A stretch of 64,000 nucleotides of DNA, from positions 737,864 through 801,863 of the forward strand of contig NZ_QVQV01000001.1 in the NCBI RefSeq assembly GCF_003429005.1. Direction: 5' to 3'. The translations under genes were made by a program, and so were the position numbers. This stretch comes from Paraburkholderia sp. DHOC27 (GTDB lineage: Bacteria > Pseudomonadota > Gammaproteobacteria > Burkholderiales > Burkholderiaceae). Every line of letters starts with the position of its first letter. Positions within the stretch are counted from its first letter, which is position 1. This document shows, piece after piece, positions 48,477 to 57,541 of this stretch. Below the pieces are notes generated by a model. That model was not told where the DNA came from, made no database searches, and saw only the letters and a program-made list of their open reading frames with translations.

Positions 48477-49477
48477 TGACAACCGATCGTCACGCCACGC
48501 AACCGTGGCCGGCTGACAGCGCAACTACGAACGCAACCACGAACGCAACCTCGCACGCCAACGCGGCCCCGTCATCAAACAAGGAAGCGCAACGCAACAG
48601 CACAGGCCGCAACGACGGCGCGCAGCCGAGCAAGGCGCTCAAGCAGCGCACGCCGCTGCCCGATCGCGTGTGGAAGGTGCTGGTGTGGGGCGCGGTGGTG
48701 TTTTTCCTCGTCAACGTGGTGTTGCTGATCGCGACGGTCGCGGTCAACTCCGTGGCGACGCGCTGGTTCGGCACGCTGTTGCCGCAGGGCTTCACGCTGC
48801 ACTGGTACGCGCAGGCATGGAGCGACTTCCAGTTGGCGAGCGTGCTGTGGGTCACTGTCGAAGTGGTCGGGGCCGTCGTGATTCTTTCGGTCCTGCTCGG
48901 TGTGCCCGCTGCCTATGCGCTGGCGCGCGTGCAGTTTCCGGGCAAGCGCTTCGTCGTGCTGATCTTTTTGCTGCCCTTGATGGTGCCACCCGTCACGTAC
49001 GGCATTCCAATGGCCACGGTGATGTACAAGGTCGGGCTCGCCGGCACGCTGCCTGGAGTGATCCTCGCGAATCTGGTGCCTGCGTTGCCGTTTGTGATTC
49101 TCGTGATGACGCCCTTCATCGAACAGATCGATCCGAATCTGGAAGCCGCCGCGCGCATCTTCGGCGCGAACACGTTTCGCTACTTCCGTTATGTGCTGCT
49201 GCCGCTGCTGGTGCCCGGCATGCTCGCAGCCGGTTTGCTGGTGCTGGTGCGCACCATTGGCCTGTTCGAGCTGACGTTTTTTACCGCGGGCCCTGGCACG
49301 CAAACGCTGGTGGTCGCGTTGTACTACGCTGTATTTTCGACCGGTGTGCGCGCGCCGCAATCCATTGACGCGATGGCCATGATCTACATGGCGATCACGC
49401 TCATCTGGGTGCTGATCGCGTTGCAATTCGTGAGTCCGACGCAACTGGTCTCACGCGTCAAGGAACAGAAGCGCTGA
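48476..49477 (+). CDS. ABC importer permease, second subunit
   Basis: A 333-residue permease. The first 60 residues are a hydrophilic, Thr/Asn/Ala-rich tail with ATTNATTNATSHAN-like repeats, unusual for the family. The helical part begins at WKVLVWGAVVFFLVNVVLL, and the EAA loop reads LEAAARIFGANTFRYFRYVL. The start ATG at 48476 overlaps the previous stop by one base (TGATG) and has GGGAGGGAAGG before it. PotC-like. The long N-terminal tail might interact with partners, or the true start may be further in. Confidence 0.9.
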   Translation: MTTDRHATQPWPADSATTNATTNATSHANAAPSSNKEAQRNSTGRNDGAQPSKALKQRTPLPDRVWKVLVWGAVVFFLVNVVLLIATVAVNSVATRWFGTLLPQGFTLHWYAQAWSDFQLASVLWVTVEVVGAVVILSVLLGVPAAYALARVQFPGKRFVVLIFLLPLMVPPVTYGIPMATVMYKVGLAGTLPGVILANLVPALPFVILVMTPFIEQIDPNLEAAARIFGANTFRYFRYVLLPLLVPGMLAAGLLVLVRTIGLFELTFFTAGPGTQTLVVALYYAVFSTGVRAPQSIDAMAMIYMAITLIWVLIALQFVSPTQLVSRVKEQKR

Positions 49478-49553
49478 TGAAACGCGCCGGCTCGCGCGGC
49501 GTCGTGTGTTTATTTAACGCGTCCTGTTGCAGGGACGCAGTAGGAGAGAAGTG

Positions 49554-51287
49554 GTGACCAAGAGAAAGACCCCTGAAGAACTGCGTAGCCATCGCTGGTA
49601 CGGCGTCAACGATCTGCGTTCGTTCGGCCATCGTTCGCGCACCGCGCAAATGGGCTACAGCCGCGAAGAGTATGCGGGCAAGCCGGTGATCGCCATCCTC
49701 AACACGTGGAGCGAGATGAACCCGTGCCACACGCACTTCAAACAGCGTGTCGAGGAAGTGAAGCGCGGCATCTGGCAGGCAGGCGGTTTTCCCATCGAAC
49801 TGCCGGTGCAGACGCTCTCCGAGCCGTTCCAGAAACCCACCACCATGCTGTACCGCAACTTCCTTGCGATGGAAGCGGAAGAGACGCTGCGCTCGTATCC
49901 GGCGGACGGCGTCGTGTTGATGGGCGGCTGCGACAAGACCACCCCGGCGCTGCTGATGGGCGCGGTGTCGATGGACCTGCCCACCATCTTCCTGCCGGCC
50001 GGTCCGATGCTGAGCGGCAACTGGAACGGCGTGACGCTCGGCTCCGGCTCGGACACGTGGAAGTACTGGGCCGACCTGCGCGCGGGCAAGATCACCGAGC
50101 AGGACTGGCAGGGCGTAGAAGGCGGCATTGCGCGCTCGCCGGGTCACTGCATGACAATGGGTACGGCATCGACCATGACGAGCGCCGCCGAAGCGCTTGG
50201 CTTCACGTTGCCGGGCTTTGCCTCGATTCCCGCGCCGGATTCGCGTCATGCGCAGATGTCCGCGAAAACCGGCATGCGCATTGTCGAGATGGTGTGGGAA
50301 GACCTGAAGCCTTCGGACATCATCACCGCCGGCTCGATTGATAACGCCGTGACCACCTGTCTCGCGTTGTCCGGTTCGACCAATGCGATCGTGCACATGA
50401 TTGCGCTTGCACGCCGCGCGGGCGTGGATCTGACGCTGGCCCGCTACGACGATATCTCGCGTCATACGCCGGTGCTCGCGAACGTCCGTCCTACGGGCAA
50501 GTACCTGATGGAAGACTTCTATTATGCGGGCGGCTTGCAGGCCATGCTCGCGGAACTGGGCGACCTGATCGACCGCTCGCAAAAGACGGTGAACGGCCGC
50601 ACGCTCGGCGAGAACCTCGAAGACGCGAAGATTTTCAACGACGACGTGATCCGCCGCCGCGCCACGCCGCTTCTGCCGAACAACGGCCTCGCCGTGCTGC
50701 GCGGCAATATCGCGCCGGATGGCGCCGTGATCAAGCCGGGCGCGGCAGACCCGAAACTGCACGTGCATACCGGCCGCGCAGTGGTGTTCAAGGACTACAA
50801 CGACATGGCCGCGCGCATCGACGACGATGCGCTCGATATCGACGAGACCTGTGTGATCGTGCTTCAGCATGCGGGTCCGGTGGGCGCGCCGGGCATGCCA
50901 GAATGGGGACAGTTGCCGATTCCGAAGAAGCTGCTGCAACAGGGCGTGCGCGACATGCTGCGCATTTCCGATGCGCGCATGAGCGGCACGAGCTACGGCG
51001 CGTGCGTGCTGCACGTCGCACCGGAGTCGTTCATTGGCGGGCCGTTCGCGCTGGTGCAGGACGGCGACATGATCGAACTCGATGTGCCGCAGCGCAAGCT
51101 GAACGTGCTGGTTTCGGATGAGGAACTGGCGCGCCGCAAGGCCGCGTGGGTCGAACCGGCACCGCGCTTCACGCGCGGCTACGGTGCGATGCACCAGGTC
51201 CACGTGATGCAGGCGAACAAGGGCTGCGACTTCGATTTTCTGCAGCGCGACGGCACCGTCGAAAGCGGCGAGCCGGAGATTCACTAA
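49554..51287 (+). CDS. IlvD/EDD-family aldonate dehydratase, probable L-arabinonate/pentonate dehydratase
   Basis: A 577-residue iron-sulfur dehydratase. The three cluster cysteines are visible: Cys58 (SEMNPCH), Cys126 (GGCDKTTPA) and Cys199 (SPGHCMTMG). The N-terminus [20 protein letters not shown] and the length match the pentonate dehydratase branch, e.g. L-arabinonate dehydratase of rhizobia, better than dihydroxy-acid dehydratase or phosphogluconate dehydratase. It would convert an aldonate to its 2-keto-3-deoxy form. GTG 49554 or 49551 is the start, behind GTAGGAGAG. It closes the cluster after the importer genes. Confidence 0.85.
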   Translation: MTKRKTPEELRSHRWYGVNDLRSFGHRSRTAQMGYSREEYAGKPVIAILNTWSEMNPCHTHFKQRVEEVKRGIWQAGGFPIELPVQTLSEPFQKPTTMLYRNFLAMEAEETLRSYPADGVVLMGGCDKTTPALLMGAVSMDLPTIFLPAGPMLSGNWNGVTLGSGSDTWKYWADLRAGKITEQDWQGVEGGIARSPGHCMTMGTASTMTSAAEALGFTLPGFASIPAPDSRHAQMSAKTGMRIVEMVWEDLKPSDIITAGSIDNAVTTCLALSGSTNAIVHMIALARRAGVDLTLARYDDISRHTPVLANVRPTGKYLMEDFYYAGGLQAMLAELGDLIDRSQKTVNGRTLGENLEDAKIFNDDVIRRRATPLLPNNGLAVLRGNIAPDGAVIKPGAADPKLHVHTGRAVVFKDYNDMAARIDDDALDIDETCVIVLQHAGPVGAPGMPEWGQLPIPKKLLQQGVRDMLRISDARMSGTSYGACVLHVAPESFIGGPFALVQDGDMIELDVPQRKLNVLVSDEELARRKAAWVEPAPRFTRGYGAMHQVHVMQANKGCDFDFLQRDGTVESGEPEIH

Positions 51288-51383
51288 GGTCGCAAGGGCT
51301 TCCGAGGGCCGCTGACTGGACGCCGGCGGAATAAAGGTGGCTCGCGCGTCGAGAGGTTACTGGCAGTCACCGTAAAAAGCGGA

Positions 51384-51411
51384 GCGCGATGCGGCAGGGT
51401 CCGCATCGCGC
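51384..51411. terminator. Convergent hairpin after the sugar-acid cluster
   Basis: A perfect 11-bp stem, GCGCGATGCGG and CCGCATCGCGC, with loop CAGGGT lies in the gap before the convergent SDR gene. There is no long T-run. Confidence 0.6.
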
Positions 51412-51463
51412 GACCGTGTTTCCTGCTCACACCTTCTGGTCGCTGGTGCTCATTCGTTGATGT

Positions 51464-52069
51464 TCATTCGCCGACGCGATACACGCGTCCGGTTTGCGCA
51501 CCTTCCACGCTGCGCAGATAGGCGAGCGCGGCGCGCTGCGCCGTGACCGGCTCGAAGCCGCGGAAGAACGGCGCGTACCCTTCGAGCGATTCCGTGAGCA
51601 CCGTCGGACTCACCACGTTGATGCGGATGCCACGCGGCAATTCGATGGCCGCCCCGCGCACGAAACCCTCCAGGGCCAGATTGACGGTGGTTGCGCTAGC
51701 ACCGAGGCGTATCGGCTCTTCCGAGAGAATGCCGCTCGTCAGCGTGAAAGAGCCGCCGTCGTTCACGTAATGCTGACCCAGCAGCACCGCATTGATCTGT
51801 CCCATCAGCTTGTCGCGCAATCCGAGCCAGAACTGCTCCACCGTCATCTCCGGCAGCGGTCCGAAATGCACCTTGCCGACAGTCGTGACGATGCCATCCA
51901 CCTTGCCGATCTGGCGGAACAGTTTCTCGAGGCTCGCCGGGTCCGTGCTGTCTACCTGATACTGACCGCGCGTCGCACCCACTTCGATCACTTCATGGCG
52001 CGCCTTCAATTCGGCGGTGACGGCCTGGCCGAGCGTGCCCGTCGCGCCGATCACGACGATCTTGTTCAT
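51464..52069 (-). CDS. Short SDR-fold protein lacking the catalytic YxxxK
   Basis: A 201-residue protein with the Rossmann start MNKIVVIGATGTLGQAV of short-chain dehydrogenases. A serine in SFTLTSGIL corresponds to the catalytic serine, but the usual YxxxK is replaced by a stretch reading ASATTVNLALEGF, so ordinary hydride-transfer chemistry looks impaired. The INVVSPTVL strand and C-terminal region are family-like. Related proteins are often annotated as short-chain dehydrogenases of unknown function. It is convergent with the dehydratase and upstream of no obvious partner. It is not a likely sugar dehydrogenase for the neighbouring pathway. Confidence 0.85.
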   Translation of the reverse strand: MNKIVVIGATGTLGQAVTAELKARHEVIEVGATRGQYQVDSTDPASLEKLFRQIGKVDGIVTTVGKVHFGPLPEMTVEQFWLGLRDKLMGQINAVLLGQHYVNDGGSFTLTSGILSEEPIRLGASATTVNLALEGFVRGAAIELPRGIRINVVSPTVLTESLEGYAPFFRGFEPVTAQRAALAYLRSVEGAQTGRVYRVGE

Positions 52070-52151
52070 CTACAGTCCTCCGCGGGGCGCGCGCCGCGAA
52101 GGGCGCGCTGCGAGTGATGGGCTAGCACGGGAAGCGTGTGAAAATGCGCTG

Positions 52152-52592
52152 CTACTTGCGACGCTGCAGTTCGATGACACGCGTCGGACGCATATGGTTG
52201 AGCGCATAGTGGATGCGGCCGCGATCCTGGCGGCTCGCGAACGAACGCTGTTCGTCCTCGAACGCGCGATCTTCGTCGTAAGCCGACTGCGGTCCCACCA
52301 TGCCCTTGTCGATCAGCGTGTAGCCGGGGTCCAGCGCCAGCAGCACATGATTCCCACCGACGCGGCTGTCGAAGCCGCCCAGCCCGTCGCCCGCTTCCGG
52401 CACGCTGTTGACGAGGGTTGCGTTGGTGTTGGTGACTTCGTCCGGACCGATCGGGCTGTGGCCCGCGATGCGCGCCGCTTCGAGGTTCTTGCCGTCGGTA
52501 TCCACGGTGCTGTCGTGGGTGCGGTCGTTGTGCAGTTCGGCGCTACTGGGGCCGCCCGCGCCGGGCTTGGTGGTGTCATTGCTGTTCATCAT
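52152..52592 (-). CDS. DUF3005-like acidic protein
   Basis: A 146-residue soluble, acidic protein starting at the ATG at 52592, which has AAGGAG at ideal spacing. It contains HNDRTHDSTVDTDGKN, a GHSPIGPDEVTNTNATLVNS stretch and a C-terminal basic tail. I recall this as a small Burkholderia family of unknown function, DUF3005, but cannot verify the name here. No catalytic motif is visible. It stands alone behind its own promoter region. Confidence 0.6.
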   Translation of the reverse strand: MMNSNDTTKPGAGGPSSAELHNDRTHDSTVDTDGKNLEAARIAGHSPIGPDEVTNTNATLVNSVPEAGDGLGGFDSRVGGNHVLLALDPGYTLIDKGMVGPQSAYDEDRAFEDEQRSFASRQDRGRIHYALNHMRPTRVIELQRRK

Positions 52593-52961
52593 GCTTTCTC
52601 CTTGGAAGACGACATGGTTGAAATAGCAGCAAAACTTGTTCCGCAGTCGAGCAAGGTGAAACGGGGTTGAGGCCGGTGTTCGCGTCTGGCTCACGCGCGC
52701 ACGCAAATTTAATCTTTTTGATTTTTTTAATCGACGCGTATTTTCTACAGAGTATGATCTTACTCCGACGAGTACGCGCGGTTAAATTGACAGTCTTTGC
52801 CGGGCTGTCGCCAGCAAGGCCAGCAACCATCTTGCATCGGACCGGAGCAGGCGTGATGAGCGCTCACTTCGAGAGGGGACACGGCTATGCCGGGCCACAC
52901 AAGTTCATATAAGGCAACGCGCTGCTAGACCATCAAACGAGGCAGTCAGGGCGGGTGACTC
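52593..52961. other. Intergenic, divergent promoters
   Basis: These 369 bases hold an AT-rich block near 52708-52760 and no gene. It separates divergent small genes. Confidence 0.4.
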
Positions 52962-53195
52962 ATGCACTTTGATGCGGCATTCACACATCGCGGCTACTTG
53001 CTGAACTGCGCGCCGGCGCGCGCGGGCGACGGAACATGGCAACCTTACGTGGTGATCTCCCGATCGAGTGACGGCGAGCTGGTGGCCAACCGCTTTTTCC
53101 CACGAGACTTCCGCTTTGCCGACGAAGCCGCGGCGATCGCCCATGCGCGCGATTGGGCCGTGCGCTGGATCGACGCGAGCAGCGTGACTATTTAG
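52962..53195 (+). CDS. Small conserved protein of unknown function
   Basis: A 77-residue protein, MHFDAAFTHRGYLLNCAP, then a YVVISRSSDGELVANRFFP core and a helix rich in Ala ending WAVRWID. The strand-helix pattern and length resemble small Burkholderia proteins annotated only as hypothetical. It may be a stress or regulatory protein, but the function is not recognisable. Confidence 0.5.
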   Translation: MHFDAAFTHRGYLLNCAPARAGDGTWQPYVVISRSSDGELVANRFFPRDFRFADEAAAIAHARDWAVRWIDASSVTI

Positions 53196-53370
53196 CGTGG
53201 GTAATGTCGCATTGCGCGCACTGCCTCTTGTCGTGCAGCCTGATCGTCGTCATAGCGTCGGCCAGCACCGCGGCGTCTAGCCGATATCGGCCAAGCTGGG
53301 CCGCGACGTCTGCTGCAAGGTAGGCCGCGTCGCACGAGCGGCGGAAAAACGCGGTAATCTCTGGGGACAA
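53188..53370 (-). CDS. Possible small protein, TTG start
   Basis: A 60-residue frame, MSPEITAFFRRSCDAAYLAA, ending with a C-x2-C pair (QCAQCD). Codon choice looks coding-like with GC at third positions, but the start is TTG and no good ribosome-binding site is seen. It overlaps the end of the preceding small gene by 8 bases. It could be chance; listed as doubtful. Confidence 0.28.
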   Translation of the reverse strand: MSPEITAFFRRSCDAAYLAADVAAQLGRYRLDAAVLADAMTTIRLHDKRQCAQCDITHAK

Positions 53371-53412
53371 TTCACTTCAAGACCGTGCTCGCTGCGGCTG
53401 CCGTCCCTCACC

Positions 53413-54339
53413 ATGTCAAACGCACCTTCCCAGAACTGGGGCCTCGACGAGATCGTCGCGGACCTGCGCGCGTCGCGCGAACAACTGCATCGCACGCGCC
53501 ATCCGCTCGGCATCCGCGAACTGCCGTCGCGCGAAGCGGTGGTGAACATCGTCGCCGGACTGCGCGCCGCGCTGTTTCCGACCCACTACGGCGCGCCCGA
53601 TCTGACCGATGAAACCGTCGATTATTACGTCGGCTACACGCTCGAAAGCACCTTGCGGCTGCTGGCCGAGCAGATGCGCCGCGCGTTGCGGTTTCTGCCG
53701 GAGCATGCCGAGACGTCCAGCGCCGAGCTGAGCACGCTCGCGTTCGATATGGCGCGCGCCTTCGGCACGCAGTTGCCGGCCATCCGCGCGCTGCTGGTGA
53801 GCGACATCCAGGCGGCCTTCACGGGCGACCCGGCCGCGCAGCACATTACCGAAGTGCTGCTGTGCTATCCAGGCGTGCTGGCGATGACGCACCACCGTCT
53901 AGCGCACGCCTTGCACCGCCTGGGCATGCCGCTGCTGGCGCGCTTCGTCAACGAGATCGCGCATTCGGCAACCGGCATCGACATTCACCCCGGCGCGCAG
54001 ATCGGTCCCAGCTTTTTCATTGACCACGGCACGGGTGTGGTGATTGGCGAGACAGCGATCATCGGCGAGCGCGTGCGCGTGTATCAGGCCGTGACGCTCG
54101 GCGCGAAAAGCTTCGCGGCAGACGGCGACGGCACGCTCATCAAGGGTAATGCGCGCCATCCGATCGTCGAGGACGACGTGGTGATCTACGCAGGCGCGAC
54201 CATTCTGGGCCGCGTGACAATTGGGCGAGGTTCGGTGATTGGCGGCAATGTGTGGCTCACGCATAGCGTGCCGCCGGGCAGTAGCGTCTCGCAGGGCAAG
54301 ATCCGCGAGGGCGAGCGCCATGACGAGAACCGGCGCTGA
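53413..54339 (+). CDS. epsC: Serine O-acetyltransferase (EpsC type)
   Basis: A 308-residue enzyme acetylating serine to O-acetylserine for cysteine synthesis. The C-terminal half is a left-handed beta-helix of hexapeptide repeats with the catalytic region DIHPGAQIGPSFFIDHGTG, the acetyl-CoA-binding EDDVVIYAGATILG segment and the late VPPGSSV loop. The N-terminal helical domain is extended compared with CysE, matching the EpsC subtype. It stands alone, convergent with folE, and is not linked to a cysK gene here. Confidence 0.9.
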   Translation: MSNAPSQNWGLDEIVADLRASREQLHRTRHPLGIRELPSREAVVNIVAGLRAALFPTHYGAPDLTDETVDYYVGYTLESTLRLLAEQMRRALRFLPEHAETSSAELSTLAFDMARAFGTQLPAIRALLVSDIQAAFTGDPAAQHITEVLLCYPGVLAMTHHRLAHALHRLGMPLLARFVNEIAHSATGIDIHPGAQIGPSFFIDHGTGVVIGETAIIGERVRVYQAVTLGAKSFAADGDGTLIKGNARHPIVEDDVVIYAGATILGRVTIGRGSVIGGNVWLTHSVPPGSSVSQGKIREGERHDENRR

Positions 54340-54381
54340 GGTATCTGCGGGCCGGTTCCGGTTGATGCCGCGTGTCGTGTT

Positions 54382-55041
54382 CTAGACGTTGGAGACCGCC
54401 ACCACGCCCGGATTGCCGACGATGGATAAAAATTCGCGGCGCGTGGAGGGGTCGGTGCGGAAGGTGCCGAGCATGCGCGACGTGACCATCGACACGCCGG
54501 CCTTGTGCACGCCGCGCGTCGACATGCACTGATGCGCGGCCTCCAGAATCACACCGACGCCTTCCGGTTGCAGCACCTCGTTGAGCGTGTCGGCAATCTG
54601 CACCGTCATCTTTTCCTGGATCTGCAGACGCTTGGCGAACGCATCGACGAGCCGCGCCAGCTTCGAAATTCCCACTACGCGATGTTTCGGCAGATACGCG
54701 ACGTGTGCGCGTCCGATGATCGGCACCATGTGATGCTCGCAATAGCTCTCGAAGCGGATGTCCTTCAGCACGATCATCTCGTCGTAGCCGTCCACCTCGG
54801 AGAAGGTGCGGGCAAGAATCTCGCGCGGGTCCACCGCATAACCGGCGAAGAACTCCTCGTACGAGCGCACCACACGCGCGGGCGTATCGAGCAGGCCCTC
54901 GCGCGTGGGATCGTCCCCGGCCCAGCGCAGCAGTACGCGCACGGCGTCCTCGGCTTCTTCGCGAGAGGGACGCTGGATGGCAGGAGCGGCAGAACGTGAC
55001 GCGGCATCGTTTTGTTTGGTCTTCTTGGCCTTGCTGATCAT
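54382..55041 (-). CDS. folE: GTP cyclohydrolase I (type IA)
   Basis: A 219-residue enzyme that turns GTP into dihydroneopterin triphosphate, the first step of folate and pterin synthesis. Zinc ligands are visible in CEHHM (near residue 110) and [11 protein letters not shown] (near residue 180), and the catalytic stretch [15 protein letters not shown] is intact. The N-terminal 25 residues are a Lys/Ala-rich extension. It is the only complete GTP cyclohydrolase in this window; a FolE2-type gene survives only as a short 5' remnant at 32016-32207. Confidence 0.95.
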   Translation of the reverse strand: MISKAKKTKQNDAASRSAAPAIQRPSREEAEDAVRVLLRWAGDDPTREGLLDTPARVVRSYEEFFAGYAVDPREILARTFSEVDGYDEMIVLKDIRFESYCEHHMVPIIGRAHVAYLPKHRVVGISKLARLVDAFAKRLQIQEKMTVQIADTLNEVLQPEGVGVILEAAHQCMSTRGVHKAGVSMVTSRMLGTFRTDPSTRREFLSIVGNPGVVAVSNV

Positions 55042-55255
55042 CTTCTACTCCTGTGATCCTGTGGATGCGGGTGGACGACGGCCCCGACGGCAAGCGGCCA
55101 TTGTTCCATGTTTTGCGATGCGGCGTGTGCGCGCAAACCTTACGGCCTGCATGGCCGCTGCTTCACGACTGCGCGTGCTGGCCCATCCGTTTCCTGTTTC
55201 TTCGTTAGCGTGACAGCCCCTCTTCATGCGCGAGGTGGCTGCGACGTGACGCCGG

Positions 55256-56179
55256 TTATCGGGTCCGCTCCTCCGTGGCGTCGTTGAACAGCTCCGCGAT
55301 GACACTGCGCAGCCAGCTCGCACGCGGATCGTTATGGGACTTGCGATGCCAGTGCTGTCGCAGATCGAAGCGCGGCAATTCGAGCGGCGGCTCGACGAGC
55401 CTGATGGACGGGTGCTCGGACACGTAAGCGAAGCCGACCGCGTACGGCACCGTGGCAATCAGATCCGTACGCGCGAGGATGAACGGCAAGCTCATATAGT
55501 GCGAAGTTTCCAGCACGGCACGGCGCCGCACGCGCTTTTTCTCGAGAAATTGCTCGAGCACTTCCTGGCTGCGACCCTCGGCGCGCACGACCGCGTGACC
55601 GCAGGCGATGAACTGCGCGAGCGTGAGCGGCTCGTGCGCCAGCGGATGATCGCTGCGCATCAGGCAGATGAAGCGATGCGTGAAGAGCCGCTGCTGGAAG
55701 AAGTTATTGCCCGCGAGGGCGGGAAAATAGCCGACGGCCAGATCCACTTCACCCGCTTCGAGACCGCGTTCGATCTGCGCGGGCGGCAGCGAGACCGAAC
55801 GCAGGTTTGCGTACGGTGCGCGTTGTGCGAAGCATTGCAGCAGACGCGGCAGGAAAAGCAGTTCGCCGACATCGGATAGCGCGACTGAAAACGTATGCGT
55901 GGTGTTGGCCGGGTCGAACGCCTGCGCGTCGAGCATGCCGTGCTCGATGCGCATGAGCGCCTCGCGCGCGGCGGGGATCAGCGCCAGCGCGCGGGGTGTG
56001 GGCTCCATGCCGCGCGCGGTGCGCACGAACAGCGGGTCGTCGAAATACTCGCGCAGCCGACCCAGCGCCGTGCTTACGCGCGGCTGGCTCACGCCGAGCC
56101 GTTGCGCGGCGCGGCTCACGTTGCGGGCTTCCTCCAGCGCAACGAGGTAGGGGATCAGATTGAGGTCGAGTTCGGACAT
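55256..56179 (-). CDS. LysR-family transcriptional regulator
   Basis: A 307-residue LysR regulator. The DNA-binding domain reads LNLIPYLVALEEARNVSRAA and VSQPRVSTALGRLREYF, the pattern of NahR/LinR/NodD-like LysR proteins, and a typical effector domain follows (FSVALSDVGELLFLPRLLQC). These often control aromatic catabolism. The gene is not divergent from a catabolic operon, so its target is unclear; the pca operon 5 kb away is only one possibility. Confidence 0.9.
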   Translation of the reverse strand: MSELDLNLIPYLVALEEARNVSRAAQRLGVSQPRVSTALGRLREYFDDPLFVRTARGMEPTPRALALIPAAREALMRIEHGMLDAQAFDPANTTHTFSVALSDVGELLFLPRLLQCFAQRAPYANLRSVSLPPAQIERGLEAGEVDLAVGYFPALAGNNFFQQRLFTHRFICLMRSDHPLAHEPLTLAQFIACGHAVVRAEGRSQEVLEQFLEKKRVRRRAVLETSHYMSLPFILARTDLIATVPYAVGFAYVSEHPSIRLVEPPLELPRFDLRQHWHRKSHNDPRASWLRSVIAELFNDATEERTR

Positions 56180-56386
56180 GCCAGCCCGCGTGGGTACTAT
56201 CCTCTGGGTGGATAGAGGGTAGCGTGGTCATTACGCTGGGGGATATTGGGGGAAGCGCGGAGGGGGGCTCGTACGGGCGGGTCTCCCGGGCAGGCGACAA
56301 ACGCGCAGACGCAGCGAGCAACCGGAATCCACCGGAATATGTTCTTTCTCGTGACCATCGTCTCCGGAACGTATCAGTCGAGTAGG

Positions 56387-56869
56387 TTATTCGATCACCT
56401 TGCTTTTTGGTATCACGCGCGGGTCGTTACAGAGTCGCGCACAACTGCCATCACACAGAGGAAAGAGTTCAATCACCACCTGATGCAAATCGAGGGTGCC
56501 GTCCCTCTTCCTCACCATCTCATCGGTTAGCGTCTTGGGTTCAATCAGGATATTTGTTGGCCTGATGCCTAGCTGGATCAGGTAAGTTGTAACGAGCGCG
56601 CCGCGCTCAGCCTTCAATCTTTCTCCATCCCTCTCTCCGACATAGGCGCCCGCGAATACGTCAGCCCGAATATCAACATCGGGCCACCTGCGGGCTTTGA
56701 TAACAATGTCTGCGATTGCCAGGCGATCCCGATTTGAAAGGTCAACGGAATTGAAGGGTAGTCGCGTCTCCATAGATTCATTGATGGTGCATGCGTGGGC
56801 TACGGCAGGCAGAAGAGACACTACGGTTCCAACCGCAAACAACACTCTCCAAAGGGCTCGAATTCTCAT
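56387..56869 (-). CDS. Periplasmic OmpA-like protein, candidate immunity protein
   Basis: A 160-residue protein with a Sec signal peptide (LWRVLFAVGTVVSLLPAVAH, cleavage near residue 26) and a mature domain with a pattern like OmpA C-terminal domains (RLAIADIVIKARRWPDVDIR and RGALVTTYLIQLGIRPTNIL), the fold that binds peptidoglycan. Cysteines occur at both ends. Its start overlaps the stop of the M35-type peptidase gene by four bases (ATGA), so the two are made together. This coupling and the periplasmic address suggest an immunity protein that protects the producer from the peptidase; that role is inferred. Confidence 0.6.
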   Translation of the reverse strand: MRIRALWRVLFAVGTVVSLLPAVAHACTINESMETRLPFNSVDLSNRDRLAIADIVIKARRWPDVDIRADVFAGAYVGERDGERLKAERGALVTTYLIQLGIRPTNILIEPKTLTDEMVRKRDGTLDLHQVVIELFPLCDGSCARLCNDPRVIPKSKVIE

Positions 56870-57540
56870 ATCTCGACCGTTCTATCGAAGGTTGCGATAT
56901 ACCCGGTGATGCTGTCAGCGTTTCTTATCGCCTTGTCTGGATTTCCCAATGCAAATGCATGCATCCCGCTTTCACCGTTGCCGTACATTAGATCGTCCGA
57001 ATCGAATGTGTCGGTAAAGTGCGTGCACTCATGAATCAAGGTCTTTATCTTCGCACCTTGCCAGAGGTTGCCATCGGGGTCCGTGCAGAACGAACTGTAT
57101 ATTGCAATGATACGTTTCGCCGAATCCGGCTTGCATACGCTGGCTCGATTCATGCCGCTTTCTGGAACCATCGAGCAGGTGAGGTTTCTGTTCAAAGCAT
57201 CGTCCCAACGCACGATCTTTTCCGGCACCAGCTCTTGAAGCGCCGACATTAACTTAGGCAATCCCGTTGCGAGAATGCTTCTGATCTCTTCATCAGCTCG
57301 CCCGAAGAAATAGGTTGCCCGTGTCCTCTCGTGAGCGTCCCATTTCATCACTGCTGCAAGACGTTCTTTGACCAATACAACGGCAGCGTCCCGAACCTTC
57401 ATGATCAATCGCTTGAATTCACGATTAGTCATGTTTCTGCATATTGGTTCGGTGTTTAAAGTAACGTTGACGTTAGAGTCTGGATTCGTGTTTGTGACCG
57501 CAGTGTCATGAACCGTTACCCATTCTGTAGTATCCGACAT
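56866..57540 (-). CDS. M35-like (aspzincin) metallopeptidase, candidate T6SS toxin
   Basis: A 224-residue protein with no signal peptide. The zinc motif HECTH is at residues 170-174, followed by an aspzincin-type segment with aspartates and tyrosine (FDSDDLMYG, 179-187) and a late NADSITGYIATF segment, as in deuterolysin/lysine-specific metalloendopeptidases. Two cysteine pairs could stabilise it. The N-terminal 100 residues lack a known secretion domain. It lies two bases after the free-standing beta-domain gene and four bases into the candidate immunity gene, an effector-immunity arrangement. Codon use is AT-richer than its neighbours. Its target in a victim cell is unknown. Confidence 0.75.
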   Translation of the reverse strand: MSDTTEWVTVHDTAVTNTNPDSNVNVTLNTEPICRNMTNREFKRLIMKVRDAAVVLVKERLAAVMKWDAHERTRATYFFGRADEEIRSILATGLPKLMSALQELVPEKIVRWDDALNRNLTCSMVPESGMNRASVCKPDSAKRIIAIYSSFCTDPDGNLWQGAKIKTLIHECTHFTDTFDSDDLMYGNGESGMHAFALGNPDKAIRNADSITGYIATFDRTVEI

Positions 57541-57541
57541 G

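Noticed and set aside
49458..51284. A 608-codon minus-strand frame opposite the IlvD/EDD dehydratase
   Set aside because: The plus strand shows all cluster cysteines; the mirror frame has no motif.
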